From DASYAN01 sp036501345 (GTDB taxonomy: Bacteria; Chloroflexota; Ktedonobacteria; Ktedonobacterales; Ktedonobacteraceae), in contig DASYAN010000576.1 in NCBI GenBank assembly GCA_036501345.1, forward strand, positions 1 to 29,641: DNA of 29,641 nucleotides, in the 5' to 3' direction. Position numbers and translations under genes: made by a program. Below, one piece after another: positions 23,398-29,641 of the stretch; the stretch's first letter is position 1, and each line of letters starts with the position of its first letter. The notes under the pieces were generated by a model. That model was not told where the DNA came from and ran no database searches. It saw only the letters and a program-made list of their open reading frames with translations.

Positions 23398-26118
23398 TTA
23401 ACTCGATCGGACTTCTGTCATAGATAGACCACCAGCCCTCATAGGGACAATTTGGGGATGAATGGGCAATGTAAAAGCAAAGCAAGTTCCTTCTTTTACT
23501 GTAGGATCCAGCCAGATTTGCCCTTGGTGAGCCTCAACAATTCCCCGGCAAATTGCTAGCCCCATGCCACTCCCATACGATTGCGATCGTAGACTATAGA
23601 ATGTTTTGAAGATACGCTCATACTCATGCTCAGGTATTCTATCACCATAGTCGATAATCTGGATACGAAGGGCCTTAGAAGCTTCACCCATAGCTTCCAT
23701 AATTACGTCAATATCGGTATTCTGCGGGCTGTGCCGTGCTGCATTCTCGATCAGATTATAAAAGACGTGCTCCAACTGTACATGGTCAGCATAAACTAAT
23801 GGGAGCGGAAATACCATCTTTGGCCGCACCGTACGCCCTTTCAGCGTGCGATCTAATTTAGAAAGTGCACCATAAAATATCTCCATGATATCACACCATT
23901 CTTTTTCCAGAATTAGTGCCCCCATCTCTATACGTGACAATTCGACCAGTGAATTGACAAGCACTGTCAGTTGATCGGCTTCACGATTGATGTCTTCAAG
24001 CATATCCTGCTGGTCTTCTTCACTCCAGGCAACTCCCTTTTGCAACAAGCCTGTTACAGCTGCTTTGATTGTAGTTAATGGAGTACGCAGATCATGGGAA
24101 ACTGACGAGAGAAGTGCCGATCTGTTCTTCTCATCATGCACCTGCTGAGTGATGTCCTGGACCTGGAGTGCATTTGCAGCTAGTTGCCCTTGCTCGTCAT
24201 AAAGCGGATAACGGATAAATTGATAATGATAGTCAGTAGATACACTCTCTCGTTGCAATGAGCGCCCATTAACAGTATTATGCTCCGGAGATTGAGCAGC
24301 AGCAAGAATACAACGCAGCTCCTGCCAATAATTGCTCTCTTGCGTAAAATCCCGCAAATACTTGCAGACTTCTTCTGCATTGCGCATTTGCGACATAAGA
24401 TTTGCAAAGACATCTTCTATCATCAAAGATGAATTTTGTCCTTGAGTTAGAGACGAAATTAACACTTGATTTCCATACCCCGCAGCAATTGACTCCAAAC
24501 GCATCTCACAAAACGCTTCCGCAGCGGGATTCATATACTCACAGATACCGTTGAGATTAACGACAAACCAAGCATCCTTCACACCAATGGCAGAATGTTT
24601 TAGCTGTCCCAGCAAACGGCCTAATTGACCTACCATACCTGCACGCGTCAAGGCAGACTCAGCAGTTTGAGCCAAGAGAGATAGCGTTTCGGTATAAGAA
24701 GTTTTGGATACCGATTCTGGTAGATTATTTGGTAATTTCAATACAGCATCAGGGCTCCAGTCATCTGAGTCTGTACTCAGCGAATCCACTGGGTTGCTTC
24801 CCGACTCATCCTGTCTGTAAGAGATATCAACCTCGACATTATCCTCATCTTGTGTGAGAAGGTATTTACTAATGAAGCGCAAGAAACTGGCAAAGCTTAT
24901 GCCAAAGGTACGCTGCACCTCTTCACGTGCCTGTGCTAACAGCACAAGCTCATCCTCTGAGTCATCTTCACTATCACTACTTCCCAGCTTAGGCGACAAG
25001 ATCATCTCCATATGTTTTTGGCGTGCTCGTTCCAGTTGCTCAACAGCCTGCTGGAAACGGCTACGCTGGTGTGCAGACTCAAGAAGGATACCGTTGTGAA
25101 TTGCAATCGTGGCTTGATTGGCAAAAAGCGTGAAAATATCGGCTTTTAAGGGGGTAAAACCACCAAGCTCAGACGAACAGAGGAACAAGACTCCATAGAC
25201 AGTTGTCCCAGTTGCCAGCGGACGACTTAAGATAGAGTGCAACCCCAGTTTACTAAGGAAGATACGGCTGTCAGGGAAACGATCATCTTCAGCAAGGTTA
25301 TTGGAGGTCAAAGTCTGTCGGCGTAGTACCGTCTGACCAAATATGCATTTATCGCTCACAGGCAAGCCAGCACCAAAAACGCTCTCCAGCGCACTTTGCT
25401 CCAAACCAGCCTGAGCCTCTAACCGCAGACAACCCTGAGTCTCATCTCGTAAAATAATGCACGAGGAAATGTTCAGAGCTTCTGAGATACCTACAACAAT
25501 CCGATTGAGAATTGTGCAAAGGTCCATCTTCTCAGTTAATGCACTCGTTACGTCTTTGAGAACGCGGCGCTGCTTATCCTGTATAGCAGTGTTCCCACCC
25601 AATTGGACACTTTCAATGGCAGTAGAGAGTACTCGTGCAACGGCATTCATCAGGCGCTGCTGGGCTTCATCAGCATAAATATGTGGGACAATACTACCCA
25701 ACTCAAGCGTGCCCAGCACATGATCTCCCACCATCAACGGTACAATTAAAGTGGAGTGAAGTTGATGAAAGCCGCTAAGCGCATCGCCACATTCAGCCGG
25801 AGGGCCATCTAACCCATCTGGATAATCTTTCACGATAAGCGCCCGACCATCCCACATTTGTTCCATTTTTGAGCCAGCAAAGGGATGCCGATGGTACACA
25901 GCTGTCCACAAACCAGCTTCACGCTCACAAACAGTGACACGCACAGCCTGATGATCATGTTGGAGCAGTACAACGCCAAAAATATCAAAAGGTACTGCCT
26001 GCTCTAACTCAGCAGCCAGCCGCGTATAATCAGATTTGGCACCGCGCACACTAGAAACAATGCGTGCAATGCGCTCAAAAATAGCGGATTCGTCTACTGT
26101 GTGTATTTTGGCGTTCAT
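23398..26118 (-). CDS. Soluble sensor histidine kinase with two GAF domains and a PAS-like domain
   Basis: 906 residues, no membrane segment, so it senses cytosolic cues. GAF 1 about 30-172, GAF 2 about 190-350 (CIILRDETQGCLRLEAQAGL, LASRP-like SILSRPL), then an acidic, low-complexity linker (about 375-460), a PAS-like domain (about 505-660; WFVVNLNGICEYMNPAAEAF), HisKA with phospho-His675 (SSVSHDLRTPLTTIKAAVTG), and HATPase (N-box NLIENAARHSP at 789-799, G2 GSGMGLAI at 849-856). The G1 box reads DYGDRIP rather than DxGxGIP, a mild departure. KdpD-like in the C-terminal kinase core, but without KdpD or Usp domains. GAF ligands cannot be inferred. ATG with AAGGA five bases away. Paired with the OmpR regulator downstream. 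Confidence 0.93.
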   Translation of the reverse strand: MNAKIHTVDESAIFERIARIVSSVRGAKSDYTRLAAELEQAVPFDIFGVVLLQHDHQAVRVTVCEREAGLWTAVYHRHPFAGSKMEQMWDGRALIVKDYPDGLDGPPAECGDALSGFHQLHSTLIVPLMVGDHVLGTLELGSIVPHIYADEAQQRLMNAVARVLSTAIESVQLGGNTAIQDKQRRVLKDVTSALTEKMDLCTILNRIVVGISEALNISSCIILRDETQGCLRLEAQAGLEQSALESVFGAGLPVSDKCIFGQTVLRRQTLTSNNLAEDDRFPDSRIFLSKLGLHSILSRPLATGTTVYGVLFLCSSELGGFTPLKADIFTLFANQATIAIHNGILLESAHQRSRFQQAVEQLERARQKHMEMILSPKLGSSDSEDDSEDELVLLAQAREEVQRTFGISFASFLRFISKYLLTQDEDNVEVDISYRQDESGSNPVDSLSTDSDDWSPDAVLKLPNNLPESVSKTSYTETLSLLAQTAESALTRAGMVGQLGRLLGQLKHSAIGVKDAWFVVNLNGICEYMNPAAEAFCEMRLESIAAGYGNQVLISSLTQGQNSSLMIEDVFANLMSQMRNAEEVCKYLRDFTQESNYWQELRCILAAAQSPEHNTVNGRSLQRESVSTDYHYQFIRYPLYDEQGQLAANALQVQDITQQVHDEKNRSALLSSVSHDLRTPLTTIKAAVTGLLQKGVAWSEEDQQDMLEDINREADQLTVLVNSLVELSRIEMGALILEKEWCDIMEIFYGALSKLDRTLKGRTVRPKMVFPLPLVYADHVQLEHVFYNLIENAARHSPQNTDIDVIMEAMGEASKALRIQIIDYGDRIPEHEYERIFKTFYSLRSQSYGSGMGLAICRGIVEAHQGQIWLDPTVKEGTCFAFTLPIHPQIVPMRAGGLSMTEVRSS

Positions 26119-26605
26119 TGCTTCCTTGCCCCCGACCCCTACTTACATCTGCTACTATAAAATATCCGACACAATAAGCTTTCTTGGCGATCCGGGGAAA
26201 TTTTAGTTAAATACACAAATGTTGCAACAACTTTACAAAAAAAACGCGACAGCATATTCCATACATGGATGCAGCCCCTTACAGAGGTGCATTTTTGACA
26301 GGAATGCCCACCCTCCCCTAACGATGGTGTATAAAGTATACCACACTCCTACACTATTTCGTCAATAACTGACCAATCTGTCCCATAGCATAACATGGTT
26401 ATTGAGTATGTATCATCATGATCAGCCACTTCTCTATCTTGAAATCCAAATTGGTTTGCAAAATTTACTCAAATAGGGGTTGATTAGTCTGCTAGAATAG
26501 GATCATGACAGCAGATGTCCTCGTTGCTATCCTTGCCAGTCACCCCACTCCCTAATGGCTTGGGAGTTCTGAGGAACTACACCTACACAAATTCAACCAT
26601 CGACA
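26119..26605. promoter_or_regulatory. Divergent intergenic region between the kinase and an A+T-rich methyltransferase
   Basis: 487 bp with no convincing gene. A perfect 10-bp palindrome TGTTGCAACA lies at 26220-26229, about 100 bp upstream of the kinase start, and could be an operator. Close to the methyltransferase, ACTCCC (26547-26552) pairs with GGGAGT (26562-26567), and AGTTC (26565-26569) pairs with GAACT (26574-26578); the two stems overlap at 26565-26567 and exclude each other. No clear ribosome binding site precedes the ATG at 26606. Confidence 0.35.
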
Positions 26606-27835
26606 ATGAGCATTAGACCCGATTCAGAGCGAGCGAGCTTAGCGATCAGTGCTTCTCACCTCGACATAACACCAACCGGAATAGAGTCTATTGAGGGGAG
26701 ATATTTCCTATTTCCCTTTGCATTTAGTAAGTTAAAAATGCCTACGAAAGGTGAAATGTACCATTATGGCAGAGTGTATGCGGAAAAGTACATTAATACA
26801 ATTAAGCGTCCGTATACTCAGTTAAAAAACAGAAGAATTGCAAGTTGTATTGATCAAGGCATATCCTCGCAAACTACAGCACCAATAATCGTAGATATTG
26901 GAGGAAATATACATGGTACTGTGGTTTGCGGAGTAAAGGCCGAGATTCTAAAGAGACGAACTGAGACCTATTACATAGCAGTAGACGTTGATGAGGCATA
27001 TTTTGATCCTAGTATTCTACATGCAGTTGATCCTACTATTAAGTGTTATCCCAAAAACAATATACATGGAATTGTTGCTGATGCCCGCAGCACCGGACTT
27101 CCCAACGAGCATGCACATGCAGTAATCATTGCTGATACACTAGAGCATATTGAAGAACCCCATACAGTTCTTCAAGAAGCAAATCGAATTTTAAAAGCTG
27201 ATGGTATACTTGTGGTCGTTTCACCAGCTTTCTATAAAGCTGATATTTTAAAAGTTAGCAATACTGTTTTAAGAGATGCTATTGAAAATAGATTATCAAC
27301 ATCCGGACATATAAATTTCTTTGATCACAAGAGACTATCCCAATTATTAGCTAGTACCAGATTTAAAATAAACTACTTAGAAGGCCTAGCTTATGCTAGT
27401 GCGTTACCCTATTTGCTTTGGTCAGATCCAGAATTCGTTCCTCAAAATGAACATGCTCCCGCTACAAAACAAGAACACACATTCTATGCAATCAGAACGG
27501 CATTAAGTCAATTAACTCTAGAGGATCATGAAAAAATTGATATGGAAATCAATAATTATGATACAGGTATGACTTTTATTAACAGCTTTGTTTCTGCTTC
27601 TCATACTGCGCATCCTCTTGATATGATATATGAAGTATTAAAGATATGTCCACATTATGCTTCTAGAGCATCAGCTATTAATGAAATTTACCAATTGATA
27701 AGTAATTACATTAATCCTGTCAAAGATGCTTTTGATACTACTATGTTAAAGACAATCCTTGACGATTTCCTACAGAATAATCCATATCAGTATTTTGCTA
27801 ATAGTGTTTTAATACAGGCAAATAAAACCTATTAG
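26606..27835 (+). CDS. Class I SAM-dependent methyltransferase, A+T-rich and probably acquired
   Basis: Up to 409 residues. A Methyltransf_11-like Rossmann core lies at about 94-210: motif I IIVDIGGNIHG (fewer glycines than usual), strand 2 YYIAVDVDEAYF, motif II-like IHGIVADARSTGLP, then AVIIADTLEHIEEPHTVLQE and LKADGILVVVSPAFY, the typical EHI-P and LKPGG-like signatures. The C-terminal half (about 215-409) is helical and unrecognised. Codon third positions are clearly richer in A and T than in neighbouring genes, suggesting horizontal transfer. The start is uncertain: ATG at 26606 lacks a ribosome binding site, while ATG at 26756 follows AAAGG and would leave 359 residues with the whole methyltransferase core. 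Substrate unknown; it stands alone on the plus strand. Confidence 0.75.
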   Translation: MSIRPDSERASLAISASHLDITPTGIESIEGRYFLFPFAFSKLKMPTKGEMYHYGRVYAEKYINTIKRPYTQLKNRRIASCIDQGISSQTTAPIIVDIGGNIHGTVVCGVKAEILKRRTETYYIAVDVDEAYFDPSILHAVDPTIKCYPKNNIHGIVADARSTGLPNEHAHAVIIADTLEHIEEPHTVLQEANRILKADGILVVVSPAFYKADILKVSNTVLRDAIENRLSTSGHINFFDHKRLSQLLASTRFKINYLEGLAYASALPYLLWSDPEFVPQNEHAPATKQEHTFYAIRTALSQLTLEDHEKIDMEINNYDTGMTFINSFVSASHTAHPLDMIYEVLKICPHYASRASAINEIYQLISNYINPVKDAFDTTMLKTILDDFLQNNPYQYFANSVLIQANKTY

Positions 27836-27873
27836 CACAAAAAACAGCATTCTATAAGCTCAGATCACAAATG

Positions 27874-27895
27874 CCTTGCCAAGCTCAAGGATTTT
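27874..27895 (+). terminator. Weak hairpin after the A+T-rich methyltransferase
   Basis: CCTTG (27874-27878) pairs with CAAGG (27886-27890) around seven bases, followed by ATTTT. About 40 bp after the stop. A short stem, so tentative. Confidence 0.3.
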
Positions 27896-27917
27896 CCTCT
27901 ATTGGACTAACGGACAA

Positions 27918-27949
27918 AACCGGCAAGTAATGAAGCCTTATTGCTTGCC
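27918..27949 (-). terminator. Hairpin overlapping the stop of the AttH-like gene
   Basis: On the minus strand GGCAAG (27949-27944) pairs with CTTGCC (27927-27922), with further A-T pairing inside, then GGTTTT follows. The stem includes the last codons and the TAA of the lipoprotein gene, a compact layout for an intrinsic terminator of the MMPL-lipoprotein operon. Confidence 0.45.
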
Positions 27950-29047
27950 ATACCCGGTCAACTCAACATATCCCTGTCCATCAATTGTGCTACCGCTCAC
28001 CTGCCCTTGGACACTTACCGCTCCTTCCCAGTAGATATTGCCAGTCGAAGATTTCACAACCAGTTCTTGATCTTTTAAGAGCGGCGTTACCGTTAATGCA
28101 GCTTGCAATTGTGGATTATTCACATCCAGATGCCAACCAGAGGGGTATGTAATGCCAGTTGTCGGACTAGTCCATGTATCGAGAACTGTTGCATGAAGTG
28201 CTGCAGACGGTAGGATATAATCTTTTCCGGTCTGATCAATATAGCTAGCATAGGTTGAAATGACAGCTCCTGAGGGATCACGAATGAAATAAACCATCAT
28301 TTCAGTACTATTGTTCAACTGGATACTGTACCAATCCCAGCCACTACCACCAAGTGTAAGAAAATTGCCCCATTGGTGATCCATCCAAGCTAGACCAGTC
28401 ACATGCAATGGTTGATCATGGTCCATGATGGTTCCCTCCACTTCCATATGGGTACGCGAGTAGTAGTACGAGAAGCCTGCCAGACCATAGGTAATCAAGC
28501 CATTACCATTATGCAGGACAGGAGGCTTGTTTGCTGTCAGACTCAGGTTGATAGCATAGTCCTTCATAGCAGCAACCAGATGATCATGACCATTCAGACC
28601 TTGAATTGACCAGTTGCCAACCTGTACATCAATACCTTTTTCCGCTGTATTGCGAGTAATATCTTCATTTACCTTTGTAATACGATTCTGATCATAGTGA
28701 AATTCACCTCGCGTAACATCGCTGATTGCAAAATGAGCAGGATAAATCGGGGGCAGGTCACTACGCGACACACGAAATATCACCAGCTCAAAACCGTACT
28801 GATGGTGGTTACCAGTCGCATCGGTAGCCTCTAGATGGCCAGTGTAATACCACCATTCGGTCAGGTCATTATGCACACCTTCATCTCGTGGAAAACTGAT
28901 TGGTGGCAAGCTAGGAGTCGCTTGCCTCTGACTGATTGAGGGCAATTGCTCAGAAGTAGAGACCAGACCGGGAAAACCACAGGAAGAAAGCAAAAGCAAG
29001 AATAATAGACAACAGCTACTAAGCTTGCACAAATTTCGTTTGTTCAT
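27938..29047 (-). CDS. AttH/CrtC-like secreted lipoprotein (COG5621 type)
   Basis: 369 residues with lipobox LLSSC (Cys23) after a hydrophobic signal. The mature part has the two-lobed lipocalin-like fold signatures of the AttH/carotenoid 1,2-hydratase (CrtC) superfamily: FPRDEGVHNDLTEWWYYTGH, YGFELVIFRVSR, the second-lobe LAWMDHQWGNF and GWDWYSIQL, and the C-terminal YWEGAVSVQG with GYVELTGYG. The family is often annotated as a predicted secreted hydrolase; a true enzymatic role for this member is unproven. It overlaps the MMPL gene by four bases (ATGA), so the two are translationally coupled, and lipid or terpenoid handling together with the MMPL exporter is a reasonable inference. A terminator-like hairpin covers its stop. 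Confidence 0.88.
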   Translation of the reverse strand: MNKRNLCKLSSCCLLFLLLLSSCGFPGLVSTSEQLPSISQRQATPSLPPISFPRDEGVHNDLTEWWYYTGHLEATDATGNHHQYGFELVIFRVSRSDLPPIYPAHFAISDVTRGEFHYDQNRITKVNEDITRNTAEKGIDVQVGNWSIQGLNGHDHLVAAMKDYAINLSLTANKPPVLHNGNGLITYGLAGFSYYYSRTHMEVEGTIMDHDQPLHVTGLAWMDHQWGNFLTLGGSGWDWYSIQLNNSTEMMVYFIRDPSGAVISTYASYIDQTGKDYILPSAALHATVLDTWTSPTTGITYPSGWHLDVNNPQLQAALTVTPLLKDQELVVKSSTGNIYWEGAVSVQGQVSGSTIDGQGYVELTGYGKQ

Positions 29048-29641
29048 GGTTTTCCTTCTCCGCTTACATTTTTAACTACTGACATCACAGTTTCGCTTGG
29101 ATGAGCCTCACTAGCATCAGGTGCCCCGAGATACTCTGCCAGAGTTGGAGGATGACGTTGGATACCAACAAAGGGAAGCCACCAGTTCCACTTGCCAAGC
29201 AGACACATTGTTGCAGGAACTAGCAAGCCACGCACCAGTGTTGCATCTATCAGCACAGCCAAGGCCATTCCCAATCCAAGTGCCTTTACCAGAATCATAT
29301 CAGCAGTCGCAAAACAAGCACTTACAACAATGACAATTATAGCAGCATTAGTGATAATACCACCACTGCGCTGCACACCCAGGGCTATCGACTGCGTGTT
29401 GTCTCCTGTCTGCCAGAAAGCTTCCTGGATACGCGAAAGCAGAAACACTTCGTAGTCCATTGACAGGCCAAACAGCGAACAGAAGAGTAGAATAGGACTG
29501 GAAGCCTCTACAAAGCCCAACGGCGAGAAACCCAGCAACTGGTGCAAAAAGCCTTGCTGAAAGATCAGCACGAGCGCTCCATAGCTTGCTAGGATCGAAA
29601 GGGTATTCATGATAATCGCCTTCAGTGGCAAGATCAAGGAA
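29044..29641 (-). CDS. MMPL/RND-family transporter, C-terminal part (runs off the right edge)
   Basis: At least 199 residues of the C-terminal membrane domain. Features: MNTLSILASYGALVLIFQQG, the characteristic LFGLSMDYEVFLLSRIQEAF of MMPL and SecDF-like RND permeases, then RSGGIITNAAIIVIVVSACF, LGLGMALAVLIDATLVRGLL and a closing helix with VPATMCLLGKWNWW. The frame stays open to the window end (the codon before the first apparent start is Ser), so the true start lies outside. MMPL proteins export lipids or other hydrophobic compounds using the proton gradient. The stop overlaps the start of the AttH-like lipoprotein gene by four bases. Confidence 0.93.
   Translation of the reverse strand, partial: SLILPLKAIIMNTLSILASYGALVLIFQQGFLHQLLGFSPLGFVEASSPILLFCSLFGLSMDYEVFLLSRIQEAFWQTGDNTQSIALGVQRSGGIITNAAIIVIVVSACFATADMILVKALGLGMALAVLIDATLVRGLLVPATMCLLGKWNWWLPFVGIQRHPPTLAEYLGAPDASEAHPSETVMSVVKNVSGEGKP

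Overview
The window most resembles a Ktedonobacterales-type Chloroflexota (Ktedonobacter/Dictyobacter relatives): a moderate-GC soil bacterium with many secreted lipoproteins and glycan-active proteins, IS200/IS605-type transposons, COG5621-type secreted proteins and large one- and two-component signalling arrays. This placement is inferred from gene content and protein style; no rRNA or other marker is present. I saw no tRNA, rRNA or CRISPR array.

Layout. (1) Positions 1-1060: a broken IS605-type tnpB (minus strand, running off the left edge), interrupted by a 78-bp palindromic insert, followed by a hairpin that looks like an IS605 end or a terminator. (2) 1099-4230, minus strand: a SAM methyltransferase, then three lipoproteins (a YtkA/FixH-like protein and two cupredoxin proteins) that look like an envelope copper/redox cluster. 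(3) 4684-5313, plus strand: a six-helix membrane protein with two H-x13-H pairs, probably a di-heme b-type cytochrome, divergent from the cupredoxins and preceded by a structured leader. (4) 5336-9453, minus strand: a phospholipase D/cardiolipin synthase-like enzyme, a secreted discoidin-GH16 beta-glucanase and a seven-repeat secreted beta-propeller. (5) 9872-11002, plus strand: leuB. (6) 11101-26118, minus strand: a run of signalling genes about 15 kb long. In transcription order they are a GAF-GAF-PAS histidine kinase, an OmpR-family regulator, a double-receiver protein, a DUF4388/PATAN protein, a PilG-like receiver, a PilH-like receiver, CheW, a PilJ-like MCP, and a 1550-residue ChpA/PixL-like hybrid CheA, followed by a small coiled-coil ORF. 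(7) 26606-27835, plus strand: an A+T-rich methyltransferase. (8) 27938-29641, minus strand: an AttH/CrtC-like lipoprotein translationally overlapping the end of an MMPL transporter that runs off the right edge.

The central feature is the chemosensory operon. Its gene order (receiver, receiver, CheW, MCP, hybrid CheA) matches the Pil-Chp system of Pseudomonas (pilG-pilH-pilI-pilJ-chpA) and cyanobacterial Pix/Hmp systems. The PATAN module, fused to a receiver in cyanobacterial PixG/PatA, is here a separate gene whose stop codon abuts the receiver's start. No cheR, cheB, pilus or flagellar gene is in the window. The MCP lacks an extracytoplasmic sensor domain and ends in a long Pro/Gln/Ser-rich tail of perfect 30-bp tandem repeats, and the CheA linker carries a recent 162-bp duplication. 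The upstream kinase/regulator pair may feed the same circuit, but this is inferred from co-orientation only.
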